Assembly: GCA_033558025.1 (NCBI GenBank)
Contig: JAUCEF010000005.1
Location: forward strand, 5,332,001-5,396,000
Source of the DNA: Phytophthora sp. 'mugwort'
Lineage: Eukaryota; Oomycota; Peronosporomycetes; Peronosporales; Peronosporaceae
Direction of reading: 5' to 3'
DNA length: 64,000 bases
Shown one piece after another: positions 48,664 to 59,932 of this stretch. Below the pieces are notes generated by a model, which worked only from the letters and a program-made list of their open reading frames with translations, had not been told where the DNA came from and did not search any database. Within the stretch, counting starts at the first letter, position 1, and each line of letters starts with the position of its first letter. The position numbers were made by a program, and so were the translations under genes.

Positions 48664-49309
48664 GGGGACAGGGAAGGAAGGAAACAAGGATGGACGAGGA
48701 CGGAAGAGTCTTTGTTGCCAGAGATTTTTTCTCTGTGAGAGTCGTCGACCTGGACGACGAGACGGCGAGGCGCAGGCGCAGGCGGAGACGTGGAGCTGAG
48801 TGCGATGAGCGAGTGGCTTGAGTTTGCCGCCGGTCGTCAGTCGGATCTGACTGCGAGTCGACACGACACGCTTGTTTTCGCAAAATGGCGGCTTGTTCTC
48901 TCTCACCTCAGCATCGGACTTAGTCGGAGATCAGATCTACCATTGGCTGAAATCATGCTAGTCAGACGAAGGGGTGCAAACGAGGCAGCAAAAAGGTGGA
49001 AATGCGGCAGCATGCGCAACCTATAGACTACAGCGAGGTCACCGTACGGTACACTGCACTACAGTATATGTAGCGGCGTGTAGTTAATTTAACCACCTAC
49101 CGCTGACGCCGTTAACAGTACAGTAGGTGGATAAAATATTTTGGTGGAGCCACTCCACCAAAAGCCATAACAGAAGACCTAATGTTACGACGTGACACCA
49201 GAAACAACTTCAAGTTCGGAATGCTTACATTTTCTTTTTCTTCTTTAAAGTCGCCGAGTTTTTTGGTCCACGGACCCACAGCGAAATATGTCGCCGAGTC
49301 CTCACCCGC
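48664..49309. other. Intergenic: kinase promoter side and 3' flank of the TMEM104-like gene
   Basis: No gene is recognised. The left part is the presumed promoter and 5' UTR of the kinase. A hairpin-forming repeat lies at 49093-49163. The rest is AT-rich. Confidence 0.5.
49093..49163. repeat. Double hairpin, MITE-like
   Basis: CCACCTAC (49093-49100) is inverted as GTAGGTGG (49123-49130). Next to it, TTTTGGTGGA (49139-49148) is perfectly inverted as TCCACCAAAA (49154-49163) around a 5-nt loop. The joining AAAATATTT motif also occurs in the 42,719-42,795 palindrome. It may be a small non-autonomous element. Confidence 0.6.
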
Positions 49310-51592
49310 TCAGTTCATGCCGTGCGTGATGGTGATCAGCACGACCGAGATGAGCGAGAACGCGAGCACCATGTACAGCCACGCCTGGTGCGCGAATGGG
49401 CTCGCGAAGCGGTTTTTGTTGCCACGCGCCGCCGAAGTGCCCGGGCGAGTGACGGCCGTCTCCATTGGGTGCATTTGCTTCCACTCCACCACCAACCGAC
49501 GACGCAGGCAGAAGACGAGCAACGTAGGGACGACCCACTGCAATACCAACAAAGCACACAGGCACGTCGCGCAGTTGTAAGTACGAGCTCTCCACAAAAG
49601 AAAGCATGCAAAGCCACGAATCCGACCAACACGTACTTGAATGCCCAAGCCAGCGTACGCCCCCGTGAAGCCCACCAGCATCGACACATCCTCGGTGAAG
49701 AATGCCACCACGAGCGGCGGCAGAAGTGCCACGAGCGCATACATGTTGGTTTCCAGGAAGCCGTACAGCCCTCTTGAAGGCGTGACAGTGTCGCTCGGCG
49801 GTGTCGAATCGCTCATGTTCGACGCGAGGTGGCGGATGTTCTCGCGGAGCGTGATGCAGATAAGTGGGAAGCTCGCACTGCAGGCAATTTTGGATCAATA
49901 GTTAGCATGGCATTCGCAGCGTGGGAGCGCAGGTCGATAGAACAATGAAACACACACGCACCTAAGCGTAAACACTGGGAACAGGCTCAAGAAGTATCCA
50001 AACGCGTGCACAGGGTAATCCTTGAAGTTGAGTGTGTACACATCCTAAGCAACAAACAACAAAATGTCAATGCCGTATCATGATGAAGGTAACAACATTG
50101 CGACTTGACCAAACCTCGACGTCCTCTGGCCGGAAACGGAAGGTCGCCGACGCGCATAGCACGAAATAAACGCTGAGGACTGCCTGTACGTATACATCAC
50201 CAAGTGTGAATACGCCTCCAAAAGTATACACCACCTGAAAAGGCAGGAAAAGCGAAACGTACGACGAAGGCAGAGGCAAGCACCATGCCAACTTTCGCTT
50301 TGTCACTGATAGGAGCCACGAGACCTGGGATGCTGCAGCGCAAACCAAACAGAAAGACGTTGTTAGTACTCTTGACGACGCGATCGATCGCACATGGGTG
50401 ACCAGAAGAACTGCGTACCTGTGGTGGCACATGAACGAGTAGATGCAGACGCCGAAAAAAGTGGCAATGTTGGCGGGCTTTTCGTAGCTGACGACGTCAG
50501 TAACGCTTCGACCGTAGCCGCGCGCGATCCCAATGATGGCCAACACGATCATAAGTCCAAACGATGCGTGGCGGATGACAGTTGACACGAGTTGAAGTGT
50601 ACGCGTCTTGTGCACGTGGCCGAATGTGAAGGGTCCAAGCAACAGACCGAAGAGCACGACAAAAAGACGGTACAAGTCCGAGCTGTTGAACTTGTTGGAG
50701 CATTCCCAGACAATAGCGTCTGCCGAAGGGCGAGGACAGATTATCTCACGCAGCGACTTTGGGACGGCTGGCGGCATTCAAAAACGGTACAGTCATTAAC
50801 TCTTGGCGACGACAAACTTATTCCGCAATAGTGAACGTACCAACGGCATAGATGGCCAAGTCCCCATAGAGATACACTGTGATGCATGCGTAAAACGCGA
50901 CAACCCCTCGACGGCTGAACAGCAGCTCTGCCATCTCGGCCAGCTCCATCTACATCCCACAGAATCAAAATGAGCTCATCATTCTTTCACAACTACTTTT
51001 TTCCCAAGCAGCACCTTCTTGGACAGATCGAAATGGAACCTCGGTTCAGTATTCTTCGCCCGTAGCTTGCGCTCCAACGCGTCTTGCTTCTACAGCACCA
51101 AACACACAAATCAAACCGTGACGATGTCGTCCACGCATGATGTCTGCTGATCCATGAAAGCTCGAGAACATGCAATAATACTTCGTTGGCGACCATTAGC
51201 GGCACAAACTCGGTATGCGCGTCGCCGTCGTCGCTGTCGCTGAGATCGTCCACCAACGGCTTCTCGTCCCCATTGCCAGCATCTATCCCGAGCTCCCGCG
51301 CACGTCGCTTGAGCGCGTTGACGCCCGCAATGGCCTCGATCATGAAAGTGACAGTCACGTAGCTAATGGAGGCCAGGATAGACAGCGCGATGGACCCGTA
51401 AATGAGCCCGACCTGCAGTAAAACCGTGTTAAGCGGAGCGTGTGGGTGCACAGTTTGATCGTCTGACTAGCTCCTTACGTTGGCGAAGGCGTGCGGGATG
51501 GTGAGCGCACCGGCGCCCACGATGAGGTTGAAGATGAATACGAAACCCGTAAGAGGCGAGTAGCTGCCGATGCTAGGCCCTCCGCTCGCCAT
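49310..51592 (-). CDS. TMEM104-like transmembrane transporter (amino acid/auxin permease superfamily)
   Basis: There are ten exons on the minus strand: 51479-51592, 51182-51412, 50997-51089, 50841-50949, 50419-50767, 50263-50332, 50115-50183, 49962-50044, 49637-49877 and 49310-49537. They give 528 aa, near the roughly 500 aa I recall for animal TMEM104. The N-terminus YSPLTGFVFIFNLIVGAGAL matches the family's first membrane span, with the unwound GAGAL motif typical of APC-type transporters. CHHS followed by a LVAPISDK stretch, DVYTLNFKDYPV, FPVFTLSASFPLI and GFTGAYAGLGIQWV are further family landmarks. About ten or eleven spans are expected. A hydrophilic acidic loop (DLSDSDDGDAH) lies at about residues 94-104. 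The intron 50184-50262 was placed by length match to the family; a shorter 46-nt alternative ending at the same acceptor is possible. The substrate is unknown. It diverges from TMEM107. Confidence 0.82.
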
Positions 51593-51730
51593 GCTTGCCC
51601 TGGTTTGCTGCGGGGATCAAGTCGTTTAGGTAGAGAAAGCATTAAGTACAATACCGCCGGACAGTTCGTACTTAATGCATTGCCGCTAAGTACGAATTGG
51701 CCTCACTTCAACTTAGGTGGGCGTGTCGCA
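51593..51730. promoter_or_regulatory. 138-bp bidirectional promoter between the TMEM104-like gene and TMEM107
   Basis: Two start codons face away from each other across 138 bp. The region holds an 11-bp perfect inverted repeat, GCATTAAGTAC (51639-51649) and GTACTTAATGC (51668-51678), with an extra half site TAAGTAC at about 51688. TCACTTC at 51703-51709 fits the oomycete initiator consensus YCAYTYY and is followed by CAACTT. It would place TMEM107 transcription start about 26 nt before its ATG. Function is inferred. Confidence 0.6.
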
Positions 51731-52297
51731 ATGGGCCTGGAAGTGCTGCGCGCTCGCTTCCTGCTCACCAGCGGCCACTTGGTGGCCACGTGCCTAATTG
51801 GGATGAAGGTGAGCTGGATTGGCTTTATTAGACCTGTTCTTGTTGCGTACGTTGACTCTGTGGTGCGACTGTGTGATTTTTCAGGCCGCGACTGTCGTGG
51901 CGTTCCTGTCCTTCGCGTTGGCAGTCGGAAGCCTCTTTGTGGGCCTCGACATTTTCTCCCCGGCGGTAGCGCGTAGATTCTGTAAGTGGCTTTCTACGTG
52001 ATTTTTTCTCATACGATCTTGGTTTCGGTGTCTGCAGAAGAACGCTGTGCATATCTTCTGCCACTTCCTGGGAGGCGTGTTGGTCTGTCAAATAATCTTG
52101 CACGACCTGGACCCGGCGCAATATCTATGGTAAGGTTGGCAATGCTGTCTAACTGCATGACGACAGGTTTAATATTGCTAGTGCTCTCTTGTTGTCACAG
52201 GTATGTGGTGCTGCTAACTCACTTGCCAAGCTCGTTGTGCACGCTGGACACCATCGCGCAACTCTTCCTCTTCAAGACTGCGCGGCATTCCTACTAA
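51731..52297 (+). CDS. TMEM107: TMEM107 homologue, ciliary transition-zone membrane protein
   Basis: The model joins 51731-51808, 51885-51965, 52038-52129 and 52201-52297, giving 115 aa. The introns are 76, 72 and 71 nt, all GT-AG. In animals TMEM107 is part of the MKS transition-zone complex at the ciliary base. The first span starts LRARFLLTSGHLVATCLIG; the second is VVAFLSFALAVGSLFVGLDIF; and the third and fourth are VHIFCHFLGGVLVCQIIL and YVVLLTHLPSSLCTLDTIAQ, matching the order and spacing I recall for human and plant TMEM107. The donor of intron 2 was set at 51966 because the later GTAAGT at 51981 creates an immediate stop and an overlong loop. The protein is shorter than the roughly 140-aa human form. 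It fits an organism with flagellated zoospores. Confidence 0.75.
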
Positions 52298-52448
52298 TCG
52301 CGAGCGCAGTAACAAGACGGTTGGTTAGCTTTCGGTGTCGTATGACTAACGTGTTATTATAAAAACGAGCAATACTTCACACTACTGCGAGGCATCTGTA
52401 TCCCTTCAATTCGGTCTCTCCTGGAACTCTCAGTCAAGTGTGAGTCGC
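52298..52448. other. Short 3' intergenic gap between convergent genes
   Basis: TMEM107 and aconitase converge across 151 bp. Polyadenylation signals for both should lie here; an AT-rich stretch (about 52,350-52,370) is visible but no specific signal is certain. Confidence 0.4.
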
Positions 52449-54929
52449 TTAGGCGTTGTTCTTCTTCATCAGGTTCAGCGCGCTGCCGTTCTTGAACCAG
52501 GCGATCTGCTCCTCGTTAAACGTGTGGTTAACCGTGATGTCGAACGGAGCCTCACCAGAGGCAGGGGTCACGCGCAGAGTCAGGGGCTTGCCAGGCGAGA
52601 AAGTCTTCAGGCCTACAATGGCCACCTTATCGTTGCCCGTAATCTTGTCGTAGTCTGCCGGGTTCGCGAACGTCAAAGGCAGCATACCCTGCTTCTTCAG
52701 ATTGGTCTCATGAATACGCGCAAATGACTTCACGATCACAGCGCGGCCACCAAGGTGACGCGGCTCCAGAGCGGCGTGCTCACGAGAGCTGCCCTCACCG
52801 TAGTTCTCGTCACCGATAACGACCCAGCTGACGCCATCAGCCTTGTACTGGCGGGCGACAGCAGGCACCTTGTCGAACTTGCCCGTGAACTGGTTCTTGA
52901 CGCTGTTCGTCTCGCCCGTCTCAGCGTTCTCAGCACCGATCAGCAAGTTGTTCGAGATGTTGTCCAGGTGGCCACGGTACTTCAGCCATGGGCCGGCCAT
53001 GCTGATGTGGTCGGTAGTGCATTTACCCTTAGCCTTAATCAGCACCGGCATGTCCGTCAAGTCTTCACCGTTCCACTCATCGAACGCGGACAACAGGGCC
53101 AGACGCTCGCTCTTGGGGTCAACGTTCACGTCCAGACCCTCGCCGCTAACAGGAGGGGCCTGGAACGTCTCCTCACCAGGGTCAAAGCCACGTGGCGGCA
53201 ACTCCTTGCCGAAGGGAGCAGTGAACTTAAAGTCCTTTCCATCCGGCGTCTTGATCGTGTCCTTAGCAGGGTCGAACGTAGTCGTACCGGCAATAGAGCT
53301 CACGGTCACCAGCTCAGGCGACGTCACGAAACTGTGCGTGGCCGGGTTGCCGTCAGCACGCTTGGCGAAGTTACGGTTGTACGACGTGAAGATCGAGTTC
53401 TTCTGTCCCATGGGCATGTCCGTACGGTTCCACTGGCCAATGCACGGGCCGCAAGCGTTGGCAAGGACCGTAGCACCAGACTCGAGGAACGTGTCCAGAA
53501 TGCCGTCGCGAGCAATCGTAGCGCGCACCTGCTCCGAACCAGGCGTCACGTAGTACGGCACCTTGAAATCAAGACCAGCCTCCTTTGCCTGTTTGGTCAG
53601 GTCAGCGCAGCGGGTCATGTCCTCGTAACTAGAGTTCGTGCATGAGCCGATCAGACCAGCGCTCAGCTCCGTGGGCCAGCCATTCTTCTCGCTGGCCTCC
53701 TTCATGTCGGCACCAGCAACATGGCCAAGATCGGGCGTGAACGGACCGTTCAGCATCGGCTTCAGCTCGTCGAGATTAATCTCAATGATCTGGTCGTAAT
53801 GAGCGCCCTCATCCGCGCGCAAGTTGGTCTTGAACGACTCAGCAGCCGAGGCAATGCCGCTACGCTTGGTGGAGCGAAGGTAGTCGCCCATGCGGTCCGT
53901 GTACGGGAATGTGGAGCACGTGGCGCCAATTTCGGCACCCATGTTACAGATCGTACCCATACCCGTGCACGAGATGGACTCGACACCAGGACCGAAGTAC
54001 TCAACGATAGCACCAGTTCCGCCCTTAACGGTTAGGATGTCAGCCACCTTAAGGATCACATCCTTTGGCGACGTCCATCCCGAAAGCTTACCTGTCAGGT
54101 TCACGCCAATGACCTTAGGAGCCTTGAGCTCCCAGGCCATGCCGGCCATCACATCGACGGCATCAGCACCTCCCACACCGACAGCGCACATGCCAAGGCC
54201 ACCGGCGTTGGGTGTGTGCGAGTCTGTGCCGATCATGAGACCACCCGGGAAGGCATAGTTCTCGAGCACAATTTGGTGGATGATACCGCTGCCTGGCTTC
54301 CAGAAGCCCATGCCGAACTTGGCACCAGCCGACGATAGGAAGTCGTAGACCTCCTTGTTGACGATCTTGGCATTGTTTAGGTCCGTGTCCGAGCCCTTCT
54401 CGGCTGTGATCAAGTGGTCACAGTGGATGGTCGTGGGCACGGCCGTCTTGGGCAGCCCTGACGAGATGAACTGCAGCACAGCCATCTGGGCCGTGGCGTC
54501 TTGCATGGCCACACGGTCCGGGCGCAGCTTAAGGTACGTCTCACCGCGCTTGGCCTGCGTAGTGGGGTCGTCCAAGTGGCCGTAGATGATCTTCTCGGCG
54601 AGCGTCAGCGGCTTGTTGCCATTGGTTTTGCGCACCGTGAAGAGGTTCTTTTCGATCTTCTCGTAGGTCTGGTCGATCGTGGGGCTGCCCTTGGGGTCCA
54701 ACACGGACAGGGGCACGGGCACGCCGCAGCTGGACGACATGCTGGCCTGCAGGGAGAGAGGAAGAGCATGACATAGACCACCGAATTGTCAGTGGAAGGG
54801 CTCAAAAGATACGTCTAACGTACAGGAGCGGTGGACTGTCTAGCACAACGCTTAATCGAGACGCACCTTCATGGCCGTGGAGCGCAGCGACTGGCGCGCG
54901 GCGCGCGCGGTCGTGGAGACGGCGTACAT
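52449..54929 (-). CDS. ACO2: Aconitate hydratase, mitochondrial
   Basis: The enzyme converts citrate to isocitrate through cis-aconitate in the TCA cycle and uses a [4Fe-4S] cluster. There are two exons, 54867-54929 and 52449-54746, separated by a 120-nt GT-AG intron; the total is 786 aa against about 780 for the human mitochondrial enzyme. Exon 1 encodes [21 protein letters not shown], rich in Arg/Ser/Ala and free of acids, a typical mitochondrial presequence. The three cluster ligands are Cys390 (GSCTNSS), Cys453 and Cys456 (ACGPC), with the same 63- and 3-residue spacing as the human enzyme. [13 protein letters not shown] and the C-terminal-domain motif [18 protein letters not shown] are intact, so the enzyme should be active. 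The 3' exon alone opens with an in-frame Met two residues after the splice site, so a cytosolic form from internal initiation is conceivable but not shown. Confidence 0.97.
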
Positions 54930-57900
54930 GATGCAGGGGCGAGTGGGCGTTTAGCGTCCGTTCCGCTTGCGAGGAGATCCCGAAATGTCAATAGCGAGCC
55001 GGGTGGTCCAGACGGATCCCCCTGGAAGGCGCAGCAAGGACGGCTCACGTGTAAATTACCGATAAATTACGTTGGGCGCAGACGTCGCCCCGCCTTGCGT
55101 TCCGCTTTATTGTTATATAAAACACCATGTCATCTCTCTGAATTTGACAGCTGTATTGGCACGGCGGCCGCGCAATCTCAGCCGCACGTGACCCAGCTGC
55201 TTGATACCGCAGCATGTTTAACGTTCGATTGGGCGGAAAAGGGGCCCTAAAAGCTTCCCTGTTCTGGTGGTCTGTCCACAACGGGGGGCTCGTCTAGTTG
55301 TCTCCGCTGCGATTTGGCTTGCGTTATCGCGGTGATAGCACCTATTACCATAGCTCCTACGTCAACGCTTTGCATTCTGCAGTATGCACGCGCACATGTG
55401 GGGTATCTGTGCATGCGTTTCGGTATTGTGCTGGTGGTGAAGCACAGAGGTCCAGCGAGGGCGAGTCACAGCTTCAAATTGCCAAATGGGCTCCCGACGT
55501 TGTAGACGGGGCCCAAATTGAGCACGTGTTGTACCCAATTGCTAGGCTGTGCCGCGTAATGCTAAATTAATAATGTACTGGTGTATTATATTAACCGGGC
55601 TGGCTGTACTCCATGCATTCTGATCCGATTGCATATCGGAAACTACGGGAAAAATATCTCGTCATTGTGCCCAGGAGCAAGCTAGCACTATTAGATACAA
55701 TATAACTCATCCAACCTTGAAGGTATTATCAGAAATGGCAGTTGCTACTGTGTGGGTACACAAAGTTCGCATTATTGTCGAAGACTAAAGTCAATTCTTG
55801 TACTCACGCCGAAATTCGAGTTGTACATACTCTTACACAAGTTTTTAAAATGTGCAATGGTTTGCAGGCCACAGTAATGAGCATTTCAGGTATGGTCATA
55901 TGACGAATTTGAGAGCGAAAAAAGTATACGGCAAAACTACCGTACTCTCGCCGTTATGGATGAATTGTGATAGAAATACAAGACAAGCTCCCGTTGACTG
56001 GATTTACAGAGCAAGTCAAATGTGCCTCTGTCCTCTGGTTAGCGGTTTGTGTTACAAAAGGCAGATTAGTACTAAACAGATGCGCAACTATGGCGATAGT
56101 CCGTTCCCACCAGGATGGCATTGACTTCTGCTGTTTCCGCCCTCGAACTCCTTTCTAAATTCCCCTTGCATTGTTCGAAGCCCCTGTTTGCTCTTTTAAA
56201 GACACCCTATCGAATTTGCGCTAACAAAAGGCTGTGAAGTCGTTCCATGAGTATTCCGTGGACTGATTTTCTGGCATCTATAGCGATCCACGAGCCGAAT
56301 GTGAACCCCGGTTACTGAATGTGCATTTATTCTGGTACTTCAGTTAGTCATAACTCCACTGAGTTAGCGAGCTAGAGAGGGTTGTCTGTACCACCATGGC
56401 TGGACACTAAGAATGCGAGCTGGTTCAAAGATTGGACCTGAAGAGCGACCGCGGTAACGATGCGAGCCAATTGTATGTCCGTAACGAACGTTAACTAGTA
56501 GTCGAAGAGGCGACGGGATGGAATTATTGGCGGCACGCCGGTGCAATTGTAAGACGAATCTTAAGACAACGAGGTAAGTCTGGCTCAACGCTACGATATG
56601 CGCTGCTGCTCAATTCTTGATAAATGGGTCTAAAAAGGCACGCGGTGATACCTGATCACGCCGTGATTCACGGTGGTGTAACGCAAACTGAAGCGCAATG
56701 GTGCATAGAAGCCCGAATGCACCACATGGTGCAATCTATTCGTTCTCTAATTCGTCGATGGCGCGTCTAGAATCTGACTTCAAGCTGTCGCAAAGTTTTT
56801 GCCGGCAATGGCTCAGCTTCATCCAGTTGATGTCCAGTTTTCCAGGTGTGACTTCTGCTTTTATGCCCGTAATTTATTTTCGCTTCAACCTGAACCCCCT
56901 TTGCGCAAGTACGTCAGCTCTGCCAAGTGCATCATCGCCTTAAGCTGATGTACCTGAGCGGATTGATCAAGTTAGCAGGCGCAGCGCACTTGGGTGCGGA
57001 AGCAATGGTATCTTCAGTATTTTATTCGTCCAAGCCATGTAGCAGATGTACTCCGGCACGGTCGGTTTTGTACTGACTTGTGTGGGGTGTGACACCGCGG
57101 TTGCGCGAGAGGAGTGGGCACTGTAGCTGGCAAGGCCACCATCTCAGCATTAAACGTACGCATGATGGAGACAACGATCCTGCGAGTAGCTTACGAGAGG
57201 TGGTGACTGCTACGCTGAGAGGGTATACTGCGCGGACGTGGATGGCGAAAGGTTACACCAGCGCTCATTTCAGCTTCCTTCACTTTGGAACTCAGCAGAG
57301 TACCGCTCGAGGCAACTCCAGCTAGCAGGCTGCGCGAAGATATACCTTTGCCAGCACGCGACTTGGCGACCAATGATTTTTGCGTTTCTCATGATGCCTT
57401 GAGTAGTTTGCGCGGGTTGATCTGCAATGGGATCTCTTCCGAGCGTTGCTTTGGTGTGGGAGTGTGCCACCGCAGGCTGTGTCGCTCGATGATGGGTAGT
57501 GCAGCTTTACGTTGCAGATCGAGACGATATGGAACATGAATGCACCTGGTCGCAGTTGGTGAGGGGATCAAAACGTCAGCTTCAACGCGATTGTGCAGCG
57601 GCTAGATGACGATGACAAAATGGATTGTTGGCTCAATGAAACGGCCTGATGAACTGCTAGCTGACAAACCCGATCAGTATTCATCTGTAAAGTGCTGGTG
57701 CCTTGAGGAGTGTCCATTGGTATTCCCGTACGCTGCGTGAAGATCGCGCTTAAGTGCATGCTGTTGGGAAGTTGATGGGACACGGCCACCTTTTGTAGTT
57801 CCTTAACAGGGTGTCGTCGCCACGGCTGTTGTTATGGTATGTCACAACGGAATGAGCTGATCGATGCCGCAAAACGTAGGCTGCCTCCAGCGCGATGGAA

Positions 57901-58340
57901 TTACAAGCTGTGCATTAAGCTTGACCTGATATTGCGGACTCCGTATTGCTGCAGATGACCAAAGTGCCGACCCGGTAGCTTGCATTCAATACCTACTACT
58001 AGTAGTATATATAATTAGTGTGATCGAACTCACGACTGCTCGTATGAGACCTATCGTTTACTTCTCTAATCCACCTTATTATGCCCACTTCATAAATTGT
58101 GCCATACCAAATGGATTATTAATACTTGTACTACTTAGTACTTCTGCTAAGTGGTAAAATAGCGAGTTGTGGAACGGTGCCAATTCCTTCGTTTTTTTAC
58201 CAATAAAAAATCAGCTTAGTAGTTTTTTTCTTCTGATTGGCTATTCTGGTTTTGAATCATGCTTTGAATGGTTGCTACGCATTTTGAGAGGTTTCATTGA
58301 AACATAGAGGACAATCGAATTCGGCGCCCCCCACATACTC
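54930..58340. other. 3.4 kb without a supported gene
   Basis: The first few hundred bases are the presumed aconitase promoter. The remainder has only short ORFs on both strands with no recognisable domain. It is AT-rich in parts and may be decayed repeat sequence. CAGCTTAGTAG at 58212-58222 resembles the terminal repeat of the pogo-like element further right and may mark the left end of the first pogo-like element. Confidence 0.5.
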
Positions 58341-59245
58341 CTTGAGGCCAAGATCGAGGGAAATGAAAGTTACAGCCAAGCGGACGTGGATTTGGCGCTG
58401 AAACACGTCGCTGCTGACGAGAAGAAGGCAGCGGTGGCGCGGACATCTCCAGCACAGCACCCTTGCGCATGCTCTTCAGGCTCTTGAATAGAACTGCAGA
58501 CAGCGGCTACAGCGGACCACTACGGCCGAGACCAGCGCCATCCATGCCGTCAGAGCTGGAGAGGGATCTGGCAGTGTGGGTTGCTGCTATGCAGCGATGC
58601 GCACGCCGGTAAGGCGAAAGGAAATCACTGCCAAGGCTAGCATGATGTTCTGGGTCGCCACGGGACGGTCTGTGCCCACCTGTACCACGCCGACTAGGAT
58701 CATGACCGAAGGCTGGTACATCGATTCCTCCAGCGTAACCCTCCCCCCCCATCTCTAACAAAAATGCGCAGTGTAAATTGCGCACGTTCGCAACACTGTG
58801 GATATGGAGGGAGTGTCTACGCTATTCTACACGTTGGCGAGGCTATTCTCGAGATCAAGATCGACAATACCCGCATCTTTAACATGGACGAAACATCGTT
58901 CATGCCAAAAAATACACGGCGCAAATAGTTGCTGTGCGCGGCTCTGCCAACGTCTGGTGTAAATAAACCAAACCAAGCTCACATGACGGTGGTGGGTATC
59001 GTAAACGCAGCAGGCGCTGCAATACCCCCCCCCCCCCGTCATCATCGTTCCCGGTGTGCGCCTCTTCAAGGAAGATATGGCAGCTCTGAGTATTCATGGA
59101 GCGGCTATTACTGGTGCCCTAAAAGGCTTCAGTAATAATAACATTTTCGTGCAATGGCTGAGGTTCTTTGAAGAGAACGTTGTTCAACTACGAAGCCTGT
59201 GGTGCTCATTGTGGACAACAGCTCGACGCATATATGTGCAGGTAA
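58341..59245 (+). pseudogene. Pogo-like (DDE_1) transposase pseudogene, N-terminal part
   Basis: Pieces in several frames read, in order: LEAKIEGNESYSQADVDLAL, a helix-turn-helix start; LERDLAVWVAAMQR and TPVRRKEITAKA, a CENP-B type DNA-binding half; IDNTRIFNMDETSFMPKN with the first catalytic Asp (codon 58887-58889); MTVVGIVNAAGAA; and VVLIVDNSSTHI with the second Asp (59214-59216). Breaks include a stop near 58929, a frameshift at the C run (about 59023-59037), and frameshifts in the DNA-binding half. The reading stops at about 59245, exactly where the third block would follow; that block reappears at about 61287. Confidence 0.7.
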
Positions 59246-59320
59246 GCAAAGTTGTCAAATACCTTTCTAACCAAATTTTCTAACAGTTATCATTTTTAAC
59301 GGGATAATGTTATTCAGAAG

Positions 59321-59418
59321 CGCTGAGACGGGGGAATCTTCGGAGCATCGGAGCACAAAAAGTGCGAACATGTGCTAGTAGTAGCGCGCCCAAATTCGCG
59401 AAGCCGACGCTAACAATG
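59321..59418 (-). repeat. Left arm of a ~100-bp inverted repeat
   Basis: The reverse complement of this stretch aligns with 61182-61290, including an unbroken 30-nt core around CTACTACTAGCACATGTTCG apart from isolated changes and an 8-nt gap. The two arms bracket about 1.76 kb holding the MDR and MULE fragments. Confidence 0.8.
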
Positions 59419-59446
59419 TACGTGTTCGACAAACCTCCGTAGCCGT

Positions 59447-59930
59447 CCAAAGTCCTACGTGTACGATTTCCACAAGCAGGTCAAGTCCACCCCGAGCGTC
59501 GGGCAGAAGTCCGGACAGCCCAATGAGCTCGAGCTCAAGATCCAAGCGCACCGCTCAACCCCATCGACCACGCGATCGGGCTGTACGCGTCCCTGATCCT
59601 ACTCATCATGGCTTCGACGAGCTCCCGTACCGTGAGCCACGACCTGTCGGGAAAGGTGGTGAAGGTGGGCAGTGAAGTCAAGGGCAACAAGGTGGGCGAC
59701 GAGGTGTTTGCCATGTCGTGGTTCGACTCCATGGGCTCTGCGGTGGAGTGAACCAACGTGGAGATTAAGCGCGTGGCGCCCAATCCGAGCAACATGATGT
59801 TCAAGGAGGCGGCGGGCGTGCCAGTGACGGGCCAGACGAGCTGATAGGCGCTGGTGACATACGGCAAGCTGCATCAGGGCCAGATCATACTCATCCAGGC
59901 CCTCGGGTCTGGACGCTCTGGTTGTGACCA
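59447..59930 (+). pseudogene. Zinc-type alcohol dehydrogenase-like (MDR, quinone oxidoreductase) pseudogene fragment
   Basis: Translated pieces follow the N-terminal domain of medium-chain dehydrogenases: SYVYDFHKQ; NELELKIQA; PLNPIDHAIGLYA; FDELPY; HDLSGKVVKVGSEVKGNKVG; DEVFAMSWFDSMG; MFKEAAGVPVTGQTS; ALVTYGKLHQGQ; ILIQA. It is broken by a frameshift near 59550, another near 59620, TGA at 59749-59751 and a TGA-TAG pair at about 59843-59848. It ends soon after the start of the NAD(P)-binding domain (ILIQALGSGRSG), so the cofactor-binding half is absent. GC-rich codon use differs from the surrounding AT-rich repeat debris. It abuts a MULE fragment, which suggests capture by that element. Confidence 0.72.
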
Positions 59931-59932
59931 CG

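Noticed and set aside
50184..50229. Alternative 46-nt intron in the TMEM104-like gene
   Set aside because: It would leave about 12 extra residues inside a membrane span relative to the family, whereas the 79-nt intron fits.
52755..53645. 296-codon plus-strand ORF and other long frames opposite aconitase
   Set aside because: Antisense shadows of a GC-rich conserved gene whose minus-strand reading is certain.
57191..57789. Possible decayed coding region on the minus strand
   Set aside because: Several short frames with no recognisable motif; not enough to name a gene or element.
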